Assembly: GCA_040754095.1 (NCBI GenBank)
Contig: JBFMFO010000025.1
Span: forward strand, 1-38,909
Direction: 5' to 3'
DNA length: 38,909 bases
Origin: QYQD01 sp040754095
Lineage (GTDB): Bacteria > Desulfobacterota > QYQD01
Shown here piece by piece: positions 23,733 through 31,558 of the stretch (position 1 is its first letter; every line of letters starts with the position of its first letter). The translations under genes and the position numbers were made by a program. The notes beneath the pieces were generated by a model. The model did not search any database. It saw nothing but the letters and a program-made list of their open reading frames with translations, and had not been told where the DNA came from.

Positions 23733-25097
23733 TTATTTCACTTTTACCTTAGAGAATATCTCCCAGCTCTTGAGGATTTGTAATGCCCGGTTGAGCTGCG
23801 TATCTTCTTCTAAAGTTGCCCCGGCAGCTTTGTCATCTTTTTTGTCCTTATCCGTATCCGGCTTTTCTACCTCTTCCCCGATATCCGGCTGTGTTTCAGG
23901 CTCTGCCTCTTCCCGGTCATTCTTTATATGGTGCTCCAAGTCCTTCTCACGCAGTATTTTTATTTTTTTCATTTCCTCGCCGTGTAGATTAAATTGGCTG
24001 GCCACTATTATATCCGGGGTGATGCCCTTGGCCTGAATGGAACGCCCGCCCGGGGTGTAATAGCGGGCTGTGGTAAGGCGGAGGCCGGAGCCGTCATCCA
24101 ACGGGATAACGGTCTGGACTGAGCCTTTACCAAAGGTCTGTGCCCCTAATATAATAGCCTTTTTATGATCCTGAAGCGCTCCGGCTACAATTTCCGAGGC
24201 GCTGGCGCTGCCTTCATTTACGAGAATGATTATAGGATAAGAATGGGGTTTTTCTCCTTCATGGGCGGTAAACCGTACATTTTGACTCTTAATCCGGCCG
24301 TCGGTATAGACAATAATCCCTTCCTCTATAAATTCATCGGCCACCTTTACCGCCTGGTCAAGGAGCCCGCCCGGATTGTTTCTTAAGTCCAGGATCAGCC
24401 CCTTAAGAGGCTTATTTTGTTGCTCAAGGTCATCCAGGGCGGACTTCAGGTCCTGGCTGGTTTTGTCCTGGAAATTAATAATTCGCACATAACCATAACC
24501 TTCTTCCAGGGTTTTATGCTTGACGCTGTGGATGGGTATTACATCACGAACGAGCGCAAAATCTTTAACCTCTGTCCATCCTTCCCTGAGAATGGATATG
24601 GTTACTTTTGTCCCCCTGGGCCCGCGCAGTTTTTTAACCGCCTCTGTCAACGACATATTTTTAGTCGTTTTCCCATCGATTTTCAGGATGCGATCCCCGG
24701 CCTTTAACCCTGCCTTGTATGCAGGCGTCCCTTCAATAGGAGATACAACAGTCAGTACGCTGTCTTTTAATGTTATCTCGATCCCAATTCCACTAAAAAC
24801 CCCTTTGGTTTCTACCTGCAATTCCTTAAAGTCATCGGGGGTCATGAAGGAGGAGTGGGGATCGAGGGTTTCCAGCATGCCTTTGATGGATCCATAGATC
24901 AGGTCTTCTGTCTTGACTTCTTCTACATAATTTTTTTCGACGATATCCAGTACATCGGCAAACAATTTAAGTTTTTCATAGGCTTCCCTGGTAGCGGCTG
25001 AGGCCATTAACCCGGTGTATAAACAGGTAGAAAGCGCGATAATAACGGCGAAGCTCACTCCTAACCAGATTTTTTTTCGCGATAGCTTGATTGACAT
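23733..25097 (-). CDS. ctpA: S41 family C-terminal processing peptidase (CtpA/Prc)
   Basis: A periplasmic serine protease with a Ser-Lys dyad. After an N-terminal TM or signal segment (IWLGVSFAVIIALSTCLYTG) comes the S41 N-domain, then a PDZ domain (VFSGIGIEITLKDSVLTVVS, KAGDRILKIDG). The catalytic domain has LILDLRNNPGGLL, the nucleophile in NEGSASASEIVAGAL and the lysine in TFGKGSVQTVIPL. The C-terminus is a charged Glu/Asp/Lys-rich tail of about 80 residues. I place the start at 25097 because AAGGAAGGAG lies seven bases upstream; the frame is open to 25163 but those 22 residues are not family-like. Length 454. The gene is part of the envelope cluster, with yibQ 15 bases downstream. Confidence 0.94.
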   Translation of the reverse strand: MSIKLSRKKIWLGVSFAVIIALSTCLYTGLMASAATREAYEKLKLFADVLDIVEKNYVEEVKTEDLIYGSIKGMLETLDPHSSFMTPDDFKELQVETKGVFSGIGIEITLKDSVLTVVSPIEGTPAYKAGLKAGDRILKIDGKTTKNMSLTEAVKKLRGPRGTKVTISILREGWTEVKDFALVRDVIPIHSVKHKTLEEGYGYVRIINFQDKTSQDLKSALDDLEQQNKPLKGLILDLRNNPGGLLDQAVKVADEFIEEGIIVYTDGRIKSQNVRFTAHEGEKPHSYPIIILVNEGSASASEIVAGALQDHKKAIILGAQTFGKGSVQTVIPLDDGSGLRLTTARYYTPGGRSIQAKGITPDIIVASQFNLHGEEMKKIKILREKDLEHHIKNDREEAEPETQPDIGEEVEKPDTDKDKKDDKAAGATLEEDTQLNRALQILKSWEIFSKVKVK

Positions 25098-25323
25098 AGT
25101 ATCTCCTTCCTTACGGGACAGTCGTGTTGTCAAAAGATTAACCACAGATCTCCGATTAAGCAAGATCAGGGCTCTATTGAGACCCTCGAATTACCAGGGT
25201 CGAGCAAGGTGCCACAGCTAAGATTAAGTATAAAAAGATCATTTAAAAAACTTGACAACAATAAACCAGTGCAGAGAGGATACATAATTAGATTTGAGAT
25301 TTCAATTTTGGAATTTAAGATCT

Positions 25324-25358
25324 CTTTGTCTTTGCGTCCTTTGCGGCTCTGCGTGAAC
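25324..25358. repeat. Short degenerate word repeat (GCAAAGG/GCAAAGA type)
   Basis: Read on the minus strand it is a run of related words: CACGCAGAGCCGCAAAG, GACGCAAAGACAAAG. It lies between the EnvC-like gene and ctpA, in a 268-base gap with no gene. It belongs to the class of short-period degenerate repeats found elsewhere in this window, each locus with its own word. Confidence 0.5.
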
Positions 25359-25365
25359 TCTCCAT

Positions 25366-26562
25366 TTAGTCAAAAACAAGCCTTCTTGCATCTATCCACG
25401 ACAATGGATTTTCCGGTTTTCCACCGTTTCTTATTTCGAAATATAGGCATTCGCCAAGTAAATATCCTACTGCGCCAACCAACCCGATGGTTTCGCCTTT
25501 TTTCACCAGGCTACCGACTTCCTTAAAGAATTCAGAGGCATGCGCATAAAGGCTGTAGTATTTGTCCCCATGATCTAAAATTGTTATATTACCATATCCT
25601 CTTAAGTTGCCAACATAAATGACCCGTCCGGTGTAAATGGAATGTATTTCCGTGCCGGCAGGTGCCTGGATATCGATTCCATTGCGGACGATAGTAGCCC
25701 CGGACTTGCTGCGCCTTACCCGGCCGAATAATCCGATCACCTTTCCCTTTACCGGCGGGTCAAGCTTGCCCTTTTGGGCGGCAAAGCCCCGCCGTAGTTG
25801 TGTATCAGGTTTTTGCCGGACCCCTTCTTCCATTTTATACTGTAGCGCCCGGATAGTGGCGTTGAGTTTTTCTGCGGATTCTTGCAACTCTGTGATATCC
25901 TGTAGACAGACTTTTTTCTTCCGGCAGACCGCGGCCAATAGATCGGCCCTTTCCTGGCGCAATTTTTCAAGATGGAGGGCTTCAATTTGTACTTTTTCTT
26001 TCATTTGTTGTAAGGCCTGGTTAGAGGCCAGTATCTCTTGTCTTATCTGTGACAGATCATTAAGGCTTGCCTGATATGTGGAGATGGCCTTTCCATCTTT
26101 GCGTAACATAAATCTGAGGGCTTCCTGACGGGCCAGGAGATCCGGAAAGGAGTGTGAACTAAACACTATATTCATAAGGCCTACCGGGCCGAATTTATAA
26201 TAAGAGACTACCCTGTGTCTGGCCTGTTCTTTGAGATGGCGGGTCTCCTCTTCAGTTTCCTTAAGGCGCTGTTCCGCCTGCGTGAGATACGCCCTTTTTT
26301 GGTTAAGCTTCCAGGTCAAATCTTCCATGTGGGCATTTTTTCGGTCTATAGAGTCTTCAAGTCTTCCCAGAGCAGACAGAATCTCCCGTTCCTTTTCTGT
26401 AAGGCGGGAGGCCTCCTTTTTTCTCTCCTGTATCTGTGTATGGATATTATCGGCTTTCCGGCGTTCCTGTTCATATTTAGTTTTCAGGTTATTCCTGGCT
26501 AAGACCGGAGTCAGCGCGCAGAAAAGAAAAAGAGGTATGGTTATAAGGGTTATCGCTTTCAT
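25366..26562 (-). CDS. envC: EnvC-like murein hydrolase activator (coiled coil plus degenerate LytM/M23 domain)
   Basis: A 398-residue periplasmic protein with a signal peptide (ITLITIPLFLFCALTPVLA). Residues about 25-240 are a long coiled coil, with heptad-rich EREILSALGRLEDSIDRKNA and RLKETEEETRHLKEQA. Residues about 280-390 form a LytM fold: GATIVRNGIDIQAPAGTEIH, YGNITILDHGDKYYSLYAHA, CLYFEIRNGGKPENPLSWID. The metal ligands of active M23 enzymes appear lost: N replaces the first His (NGIDI), and CLYFEIR replaces the HLHFE-type motif. This is exactly what EnvC and NlpD activators show, so it likely activates amidases rather than cutting murein. It overlaps ftsX by four bases, matching the known FtsEX-EnvC partnership. 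Confidence 0.93.
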   Translation of the reverse strand: MKAITLITIPLFLFCALTPVLARNNLKTKYEQERRKADNIHTQIQERKKEASRLTEKEREILSALGRLEDSIDRKNAHMEDLTWKLNQKRAYLTQAEQRLKETEEETRHLKEQARHRVVSYYKFGPVGLMNIVFSSHSFPDLLARQEALRFMLRKDGKAISTYQASLNDLSQIRQEILASNQALQQMKEKVQIEALHLEKLRQERADLLAAVCRKKKVCLQDITELQESAEKLNATIRALQYKMEEGVRQKPDTQLRRGFAAQKGKLDPPVKGKVIGLFGRVRRSKSGATIVRNGIDIQAPAGTEIHSIYTGRVIYVGNLRGYGNITILDHGDKYYSLYAHASEFFKEVGSLVKKGETIGLVGAVGYLLGECLYFEIRNGGKPENPLSWIDARRLVFD

Positions 26563-27446
26563 ACCCGTAAGAACTGACGCATGGAAAATGCACTCACCGT
26601 TGCGCAGAGAATTATACTGCCCGCTATGATACCGGTTACAACGGGTACAGGCAAAAAGATCGGGCTAAAGAATCGTATAAAACCGGGGAAGTTGACCTGT
26701 GTCTTTAAAAACTCGAAGAGTGCGAATAAAGCCAGCATAGCCAGCCCTGATCCCACCAGTCCCTGCAGCATACCTTCCAGGACAAAGGGCCCACGGATGA
26801 AGAAGTTGGTGGCGCCAACCAGTCTCATGGTTTCCAGTTCATTACGCCGCAGATAGATGGTCAACTTGATAGTGTTAGAGACGACAAATATGGTGGTAAG
26901 GAGTAATAAGCCCCCTATAGCAAGGGTTATAAGCCGGGTAAAATCTGCTGCCCGGCGCAATCTTTCCACCCATTCCTTCCCGTAATATACATCTGTTATT
27001 CCAGGCAGGGAGGTTAACTCGGAAACTAACGGACGGATGCGTTCCAGATTATGCATGGTCCCTGTCACCTCAATTTCCAGGGTAGGGGGGAGAAAATCTT
27101 CGCCCAGGCCAGCCAGGATATCTTTCTCGTCTTGAAATTGCTGAACAAGCCTTTGGTACCCTTCCTGACTGGTAATGTATCGTATCTTGGCCACTCCGCG
27201 CAGTTTAAGGACTTTTGCCTTGAGATTTTCGATGTCCTCAGGAGGGAGGGCCGGATCGATATAGGTCACGATGCGTATCTCGCGGCTGTAGTTTTCCGCC
27301 AGGCGGTGAAGGTTGAAGTAAATCAAGGTTGATAGGCCGAAGATGAGGACGACAAAGGCTATGGTCAGGGCGGTCATTAAGTGGGATAACCGGTTCCCCC
27401 GCATGTTGGAGAAGGTTCTGGGGATTATATACGGAATGATGCTCAA
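26559..27446 (-). CDS. ftsX: Cell division protein FtsX (permease-like)
   Basis: A 295-residue membrane partner of FtsE. TM1 is LTIAFVVLIFGLSTLIYF (residues about 29-46). A periplasmic loop of about 110 residues follows (SREIRIVTYIDPALPPEDIE to LRRAADFTRL). Then come TM2 (ITLAIGGLLLLTTIFVVSNT), TM3 (LQGLVGSGLAMLALFALFEF) and TM4 (PVPVVTGIIAGSIILCATV). The motif RRNELETMRLVGATNFFIRG is the FtsX coupling helix region. The four-base overlaps with ftsE upstream and envC downstream indicate translational coupling. FtsEX transmits ATP hydrolysis across the membrane to EnvC to switch on septal amidases. Confidence 0.95.
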   Translation of the reverse strand: MSIIPYIIPRTFSNMRGNRLSHLMTALTIAFVVLIFGLSTLIYFNLHRLAENYSREIRIVTYIDPALPPEDIENLKAKVLKLRGVAKIRYITSQEGYQRLVQQFQDEKDILAGLGEDFLPPTLEIEVTGTMHNLERIRPLVSELTSLPGITDVYYGKEWVERLRRAADFTRLITLAIGGLLLLTTIFVVSNTIKLTIYLRRNELETMRLVGATNFFIRGPFVLEGMLQGLVGSGLAMLALFALFEFLKTQVNFPGFIRFFSPIFLPVPVVTGIIAGSIILCATVSAFSMRQFLRV

Positions 27447-28108
27447 GTTACGATCCTGCCTTGATTCAGAATGATCACTCTTTTGGCCGTGGAGCGGATC
27501 AATTCCTGGTTGTGCGTAGCAAAGATGACCGTAGCGCCGCGGGCGCTGATTTCATTAAAAAGCGACATGATATCCGCAGCGCGTCCGGCATCCAGGTTCC
27601 CGGTCGGTTCATCCGCTAAAAGCACTAAAGGGTCATTTACCACGGCCCGGGCAATAGCTACCCGTTGTTGCTCGCCCCCGGAGAGACGGCGTGGATATAT
27701 GCGTTTTTTTATTTCCAATCCCAGGCTTTTCAAGACTTGATCGACCTTCTGCTCTATGACCGATTTTTTTACGCCGCATACCTCCATAGCCAGGGCCACA
27801 TTTTCAAAAACGGTCAGATTTTCTATCAATTTAAAATCCTGGAAGACCATCCCCATTCTTCGCCTGAGATACGGGATTTTGTAATTGGACAGGCGCTTGA
27901 GGTTTATCCCATCTACCCAGACCTCGCCTTTGGTGGAACGCTCGAGGCATAGGATGACTTTGAGCAGTGTCGTCTTTCCCGCCCCGCTCGGCCCGTTGAC
28001 AAAGACAAATTCTCCCTTGCCTATACGGAGATTAATGTCTTCAAGGACGGTGAAGTCTTGCTCGTAAGACTTATAGACATGCTTTAATTCAATTAGGGGG
28101 GAGTCCAT
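27443..28108 (-). CDS. ftsE: Cell division ATP-binding protein FtsE
   Basis: An ABC ATPase with all motifs: Walker A GPSGAGKTTLLKVILC, Q-loop VFQDFKL, signature RLSGGEQQRVAIARAVV, Walker B LLADEPTGNLD and switch ATHN. The start is uncertain. The ATG at 28108 gives 221 residues and the family-like opening MDSPLIELKHVYKSYEQDF, but lacks a Shine-Dalgarno. A TTG at 28171 has GAGGGAG seven bases upstream but would add 21 unfamiliar residues (NNAVIIIIRTTFADKLKNK). I keep the family-like start. The gene overlaps ftsX by four bases. It is the first gene of the envelope cluster. Confidence 0.94.
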   Translation of the reverse strand: MDSPLIELKHVYKSYEQDFTVLEDINLRIGKGEFVFVNGPSGAGKTTLLKVILCLERSTKGEVWVDGINLKRLSNYKIPYLRRRMGMVFQDFKLIENLTVFENVALAMEVCGVKKSVIEQKVDQVLKSLGLEIKKRIYPRRLSGGEQQRVAIARAVVNDPLVLLADEPTGNLDAGRAADIMSLFNEISARGATVIFATHNQELIRSTAKRVIILNQGRIVT

Positions 28109-28281
28109 TTTGTTTTTTAATTTATCGGCAAAAGTTGTCCTGATTATAATGATGACCGCATTATTGTGCAAGTATTTACTCCCTCATATGGTTTTTAAAC
28201 TTTTTCATTATCAATCAGAATAGTTGGAAAATAATAAAAGAGCTTGATATAATCCAGATGACAATTCATTATGGTTTGGTT

Positions 28282-28456
28282 CCCATCCGAAAATTCAAAA
28301 ATTCCGGATGGGGCAATCAGCACTCAGCTATTAGCATGAAGCCGGTCCACCGTTCACTGTTGACCGTTTACCGATTACCGAAAGAAAATGTCGGACAACG
28401 GTTAACGGTTAACGGATAACAAACATGCAGACGGCTGACAGCTGATCGCTGAAAGC
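28282..28456. repeat. Composite of nested inverted word repeats upstream of the PfkB gene
   Basis: Three nested structures are visible. (1) A hairpin CCCATCCG/CGGATGGG at 28282-28312. (2) Outer words of the CAGCACTCAGCTATTAGC type at 28314-28335, with complementary GCTGACAGCTGATCGCTG words at 28434-28456. (3) Inner words, GTTCACTGTTGACCGTTTAC (28348-28380 region) opposed by ACAACGGTTAACGGTTAACG (28392-28420 region). Each arm is made of degenerate tandem copies of a short word, and opposite arms are roughly complementary. The gap between ftsE and pfkB (28172-28477) holds nothing else I can identify. Confidence 0.6.
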
Positions 28457-28477
28457 TTGCAAGCACCGGCATCTCCT

Positions 28478-29446
28478 ATGTATGACGTGATCGGTTTTGG
28501 GGCCTTGAATCTGGATTACATCTATTCCGTGGATAGTCTGAGTATCCTTTCACACGAGCTTCCCTTGCAGCCCGGACAGGAGATATTTTATAGTGAGCGT
28601 CTCTTTCCCAGGATCAAGGCCCTGATAGAAAAATACGGCAAATTGAAAAGGACCTCCGGCGGCGGTTCGGCCGCCAACACCATTTTTGCCCTGGCCCGGA
28701 TGGGTTTTAAAACCGGATTTATCGGGAAGGTAGGTCAGGATGAGGCCGGAGACCTGCTGCTAAAGTCTCTCGGCAAAGTTGATGCCCGTCACATCCGGCG
28801 GCAGGGCAAAAGCGGGGCCTGTCTCATCGTCATAGATAAGCAGGAAGATCGCTCTATAATAGCCTTTCCCAATACAAATAAGACGGTGACCGCAGGGAAT
28901 AAAGACATAACCGCCGCGAATAAGACGAGATTTTTACATTTTTCCTCTTTTGTAGGGCAAAAATCGCTCTCATCCCAGATCAGATTGGCCGAAAATCTCC
29001 CTTCGCAGGTAAGATTGAGCTTCGATCCCGGAGAGATTTATGCCGGCAAGGGATTAAAAGAGATATTCCCTATCATCCATAAGAGTTTTGTCCTCTTTTT
29101 GACGGATCGGGAGATACAGAAACTGACCGGGAAGCGCTACAAGGCAGGCTGCCGGGAGCTTTTGAACATGGGTCCCTCTATTCTGGTCTGCAAGCGGGGA
29201 AGAGAAGGGTCGTATATCCTCTCCCGCGAGGAGGAATTTGATGTGCCGGCGGAAGAGGTCCCGGTAGTGGACAATACCGGGGCGGGCGACGTATATAATG
29301 CCGGTTTTCTGGCCGGACTTCTTATGGGGCAGCCCTTGAGGCCGTGCGGCCTTTTCGCTGCCAGAATGGCGGCTAAGAGCGTAACCGGCTATGGGCGGAG
29401 CCGGTATCCTACGCGCAAAGATCTGACAATTTTTTTTCAGATTTAA
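28478..29446 (+). CDS. PfkB family carbohydrate/nucleoside kinase
   Basis: A ribokinase-fold kinase of 322 residues. It opens MYDVIGFGALNLDYIYSVDS, has the PfkB signature 1 region GGGSAANTIFALARMGFKTG with FIGKVGQDEAG, and signature 2 VVDNTGAGDVYNAGFLAGLL with the catalytic Asp. Further anchors are SLDPGEI-like LSFDPGEIYAG and ILVCKRGREGSYIL. The substrate is not apparent. I choose the ATG at 28478; a TTG at 28457 would add seven residues encoded in repeat DNA, and neither has a strong Shine-Dalgarno. It is first of three co-directional genes (kinase, formyltransferase, HAD protein), each separated by word-repeat DNA. Confidence 0.88.
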   Translation: MYDVIGFGALNLDYIYSVDSLSILSHELPLQPGQEIFYSERLFPRIKALIEKYGKLKRTSGGGSAANTIFALARMGFKTGFIGKVGQDEAGDLLLKSLGKVDARHIRRQGKSGACLIVIDKQEDRSIIAFPNTNKTVTAGNKDITAANKTRFLHFSSFVGQKSLSSQIRLAENLPSQVRLSFDPGEIYAGKGLKEIFPIIHKSFVLFLTDREIQKLTGKRYKAGCRELLNMGPSILVCKRGREGSYILSREEEFDVPAEEVPVVDNTGAGDVYNAGFLAGLLMGQPLRPCGLFAARMAAKSVTGYGRSRYPTRKDLTIFFQI

Positions 29447-29473
29447 CTACAGAGGGCACAGCGCACAAGAATA

Positions 29474-29552
29474 GTTACAAGTTTCAAAAGTTTCAAAAGT
29501 TACAAGTTACAAAAACTTGCAAACCTGCAACTTGCAACTTGTAACTTTCTTA
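29474..29552. repeat. Inverted word repeat (GTTACAAG / CTTGTAAC type)
   Basis: The left arm is a run of variants of GTTACAAGTTTCAAAAG. The right arm, ending about 17 bases before the next start codon, is GCAACTTGCAACTTGTAAC, roughly the reverse complement. Together they can form a long imperfect hairpin between the PfkB and formyltransferase genes. Confidence 0.65.
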
Positions 29553-29568
29553 GAAAGGAGAATATCTC

Positions 29569-30426
29569 GTGTCTTACCTGATAGGCTGGTTTTCTACCGG
29601 ACGGGATAAGGCGGCCAGGGATTTGCTCAGCACGGCCTATGAGAATATGCGAAGCGGCTTTATCCCTGCCGCCATTGAATATGTCTTTTGCAACCGCAAT
29701 ATGGGTGAAAGCGCTGAAAGCGACAAATTTCTGGAACTCACCCGGAATCTTGGTCTTAAGACGATTACCTTCTCATCCAGAGATTTTTTGTCTGAAGAGA
29801 AAAGGCAGTCCATGGAAAGATGGCGCACCCTTTACCATCGGGCGGTTATGGAACAGATCAGCAAGTTCCAGAACAATCTCATCATGCTGGCCGGATACAT
29901 GCTTATTGTCAGCCCGGAAATGTGCCGGAGGCATACTATAATCAACCTTCATCCCGCGGCCCCTAAAGGACCGACCGGCACGTGGCAGGAGGTCATCTGG
30001 AAGCTCATCAATCAGAAAGCGGATGAAACCGGGGTAATGATACACGTAGTTACCGAGACCCTTGACGAAGGCCCTCCTATAACGTATTGTACATTTCCGA
30101 TTTTGGGGGAAGGCTTTGATCCCCTTTGGGCTGATCTGCGAAACAAACTTAGAACCCATACCTTACAGGAACTAATAACCTCAGAGGGAGAATCCAACAA
30201 ACTATTTCAACGCATCCGGCAGGAAGGGGTAAGACGGGAGATCCCTTTAATTGTCCTGACCCTGAAGACTCTGGCCGAAGGGAAAGTAGAAATAAGCGGA
30301 GAAAACGCCTTCGCCCCGTATTGTCTAAATAAGGAGATTGAAGCCTATTTACAACTTAGCCAGCCACCAAGGCACGAAGACACAAAGTTAAAAAAAATCG
30401 AAATTCGAATTTCGAAATTAATCTGA
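29569..30426 (+). CDS. PurN-like formyltransferase family protein
   Basis: A formyltransferase-fold protein of 285 residues. The core motif is LIMLAGYMLIVSPEMCRRHT, then IINLHPAAPKGPTGTW, and ADETGVMIHVVTETLDEGPP. The Asn and His of NLHP and the Asp of LDEGPP correspond to the PurN catalytic triad, so 10-formyl-THF chemistry is plausible, but the acceptor is unknown. About 60 residues longer than PurN. Start GTG at 29569, with AAGGAG nine bases upstream. The last 20 residues (PPRHEDTKLKKIEIRISKLI) are encoded by a dispersed repeat at 30356-30457 and have probably replaced the original C-terminus. Neighbours are a PfkB kinase and an EhaR-like HAD protein. Confidence 0.82.
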   Translation: MSYLIGWFSTGRDKAARDLLSTAYENMRSGFIPAAIEYVFCNRNMGESAESDKFLELTRNLGLKTITFSSRDFLSEEKRQSMERWRTLYHRAVMEQISKFQNNLIMLAGYMLIVSPEMCRRHTIINLHPAAPKGPTGTWQEVIWKLINQKADETGVMIHVVTETLDEGPPITYCTFPILGEGFDPLWADLRNKLRTHTLQELITSEGESNKLFQRIRQEGVRREIPLIVLTLKTLAEGKVEISGENAFAPYCLNKEIEAYLQLSQPPRHEDTKLKKIEIRISKLI

Positions 30427-30457
30427 TCCCTTAGTGACTTGGTGTCTTAGTGGCTAA
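30356..30457. repeat. Inverted word repeat overlapping the 3' end of the formyltransferase gene
   Basis: The left arm has 8-base-period words CACCAAGG, CACGAAGA, CACAAAGT (30364-30388). The right arm CTTAGTGACTTGGTGTCTTA, then GTGGCTAA (30430-30457), is its degenerate reverse complement. Between them is an AT-rich palindrome around AATTCGAATT. The left arm is translated as the C-terminus of the preceding gene. Confidence 0.7.
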
Positions 30458-30475
30458 CTATTTAGGGAAACAAAT

Positions 30476-31558
30476 ATGAAAACCGTCCAACTGAACATCG
30501 ATTGCGAAGGTCCTATCACCAAAAACGACAATGCCTTTGAGCTATGCCAGGCATTTGTCCCGAATGGGGATAAATTTTTCGCTCTCATCAGTAAGTACGA
30601 TGACTTTATGGCGGACATCGAGAAAAAACCGGGTTATCAGGCCGGTGACACCCTTAAGTTAATCCTGCCTTTTCTGAAGGCATTTGGCCTGACTCACCGG
30701 CAGATGATAGACTATTCGCGCTCTCACCTCATCCTCCTGCCCGGGGCCAAAGAGACCCTGCAGCAGGTCATGGAGATTATGCCCACATTTATTATAAGCA
30801 CCAGTTACGAGCCATATCTGGAGGCCCTTTGCCAGGTCACCGGGTTTCCGTTCAGCCAGATTTACTGTACTAAAATAGATATGGATAACTATAGCCTGCC
30901 TGAAGACGAACAGAAATATCTCAGGAAGGCGGCTGCCGAGATTGCAGATATGCCCATGCTGGAATGGGAGATCGGCGCTGATGGGTCATATAGACTTTCT
31001 CCCCGGAGCCAGGATACCATCCAACGTCTTGCGGCTATCTTCTGGGAAGAGATATGCTCTATGGAGGCCGGACGATTACTGGCTGAGACCAAGACCATCG
31101 GTGGGAGGGCCAAGGCCCGGGCCGTTTTGGATAGTCTGAAGATAACGAACAATGACCTTTCCAGGGTTATGTATCTGGGCGACAGTATTACAGATGTCGA
31201 GGCCCTGGACCTGGTCAGGGACGGCGGCGGCCTGAGTGTAAGCTTTAACGGGAATGGATATGCGGTCCGATCGGCTGAAATATGCTGTCTGTCCGGGCAG
31301 GCCTCGATTATTCTCCTTCTTGCCGTACTCTTCAAAAAGGGCGGTAAGAACCTGGTCTTGGAGGTAGCTGATAATTGGAGTATCGAGAGATTGAAAGACC
31401 TCAAAGAGGCTCAGGATCTGCTGACGCCACCGGCAACCGGCCGGACTGGTTTTCCCAGGCTGGAAATCATTAACGAAAAAAACAGGGAAAGACTGGTACA
31501 GGAAAGCGAGGCCTTCCGTAAGGAAGTCCGCGGTATGGCCATCGGCTCCCTTGGCTAG
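30476..31558 (+). CDS. HAD-superfamily protein, EhaR-like
   Basis: The 360-residue protein begins VQLNIDCEGPITKNDNAFEL with D-x-E in place of the usual HAD D-x-D. KFFALISKYDDFMADIEKKP and GYQAGDTLKLILPFLKAFGL follow. This opening matches what I recall of EhaR, annotated in methanogens as energy-converting hydrogenase A subunit R, a HAD-like protein of unclear activity. Motif II is FIISTSYEPYLEALC. A GGRAKARAVLD region is followed by motif IV VMYLGDSITDVEALDLV, giving the acidic metal site. No hydrogenase gene is in the window, so the eha name is only a family label here. It is the third gene of the plus-strand trio and ends directly against the convergent selenoprotein gene. Confidence 0.78.
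   Translation: MKTVQLNIDCEGPITKNDNAFELCQAFVPNGDKFFALISKYDDFMADIEKKPGYQAGDTLKLILPFLKAFGLTHRQMIDYSRSHLILLPGAKETLQQVMEIMPTFIISTSYEPYLEALCQVTGFPFSQIYCTKIDMDNYSLPEDEQKYLRKAAAEIADMPMLEWEIGADGSYRLSPRSQDTIQRLAAIFWEEICSMEAGRLLAETKTIGGRAKARAVLDSLKITNNDLSRVMYLGDSITDVEALDLVRDGGGLSVSFNGNGYAVRSAEICCLSGQASIILLLAVLFKKGGKNLVLEVADNWSIERLKDLKEAQDLLTPPATGRTGFPRLEIINEKNRERLVQESEAFRKEVRGMAIGSLG

Noticed and set aside
23218..24036. 272-residue plus-strand open frame
   Set aside because: Antisense to the deacetylase-like and ctpA genes; Ser-rich low-complexity product.
28314..28456. CRISPR array
   Set aside because: The words are short, degenerate and without unique spacers; the arms are inverted rather than direct repeats.
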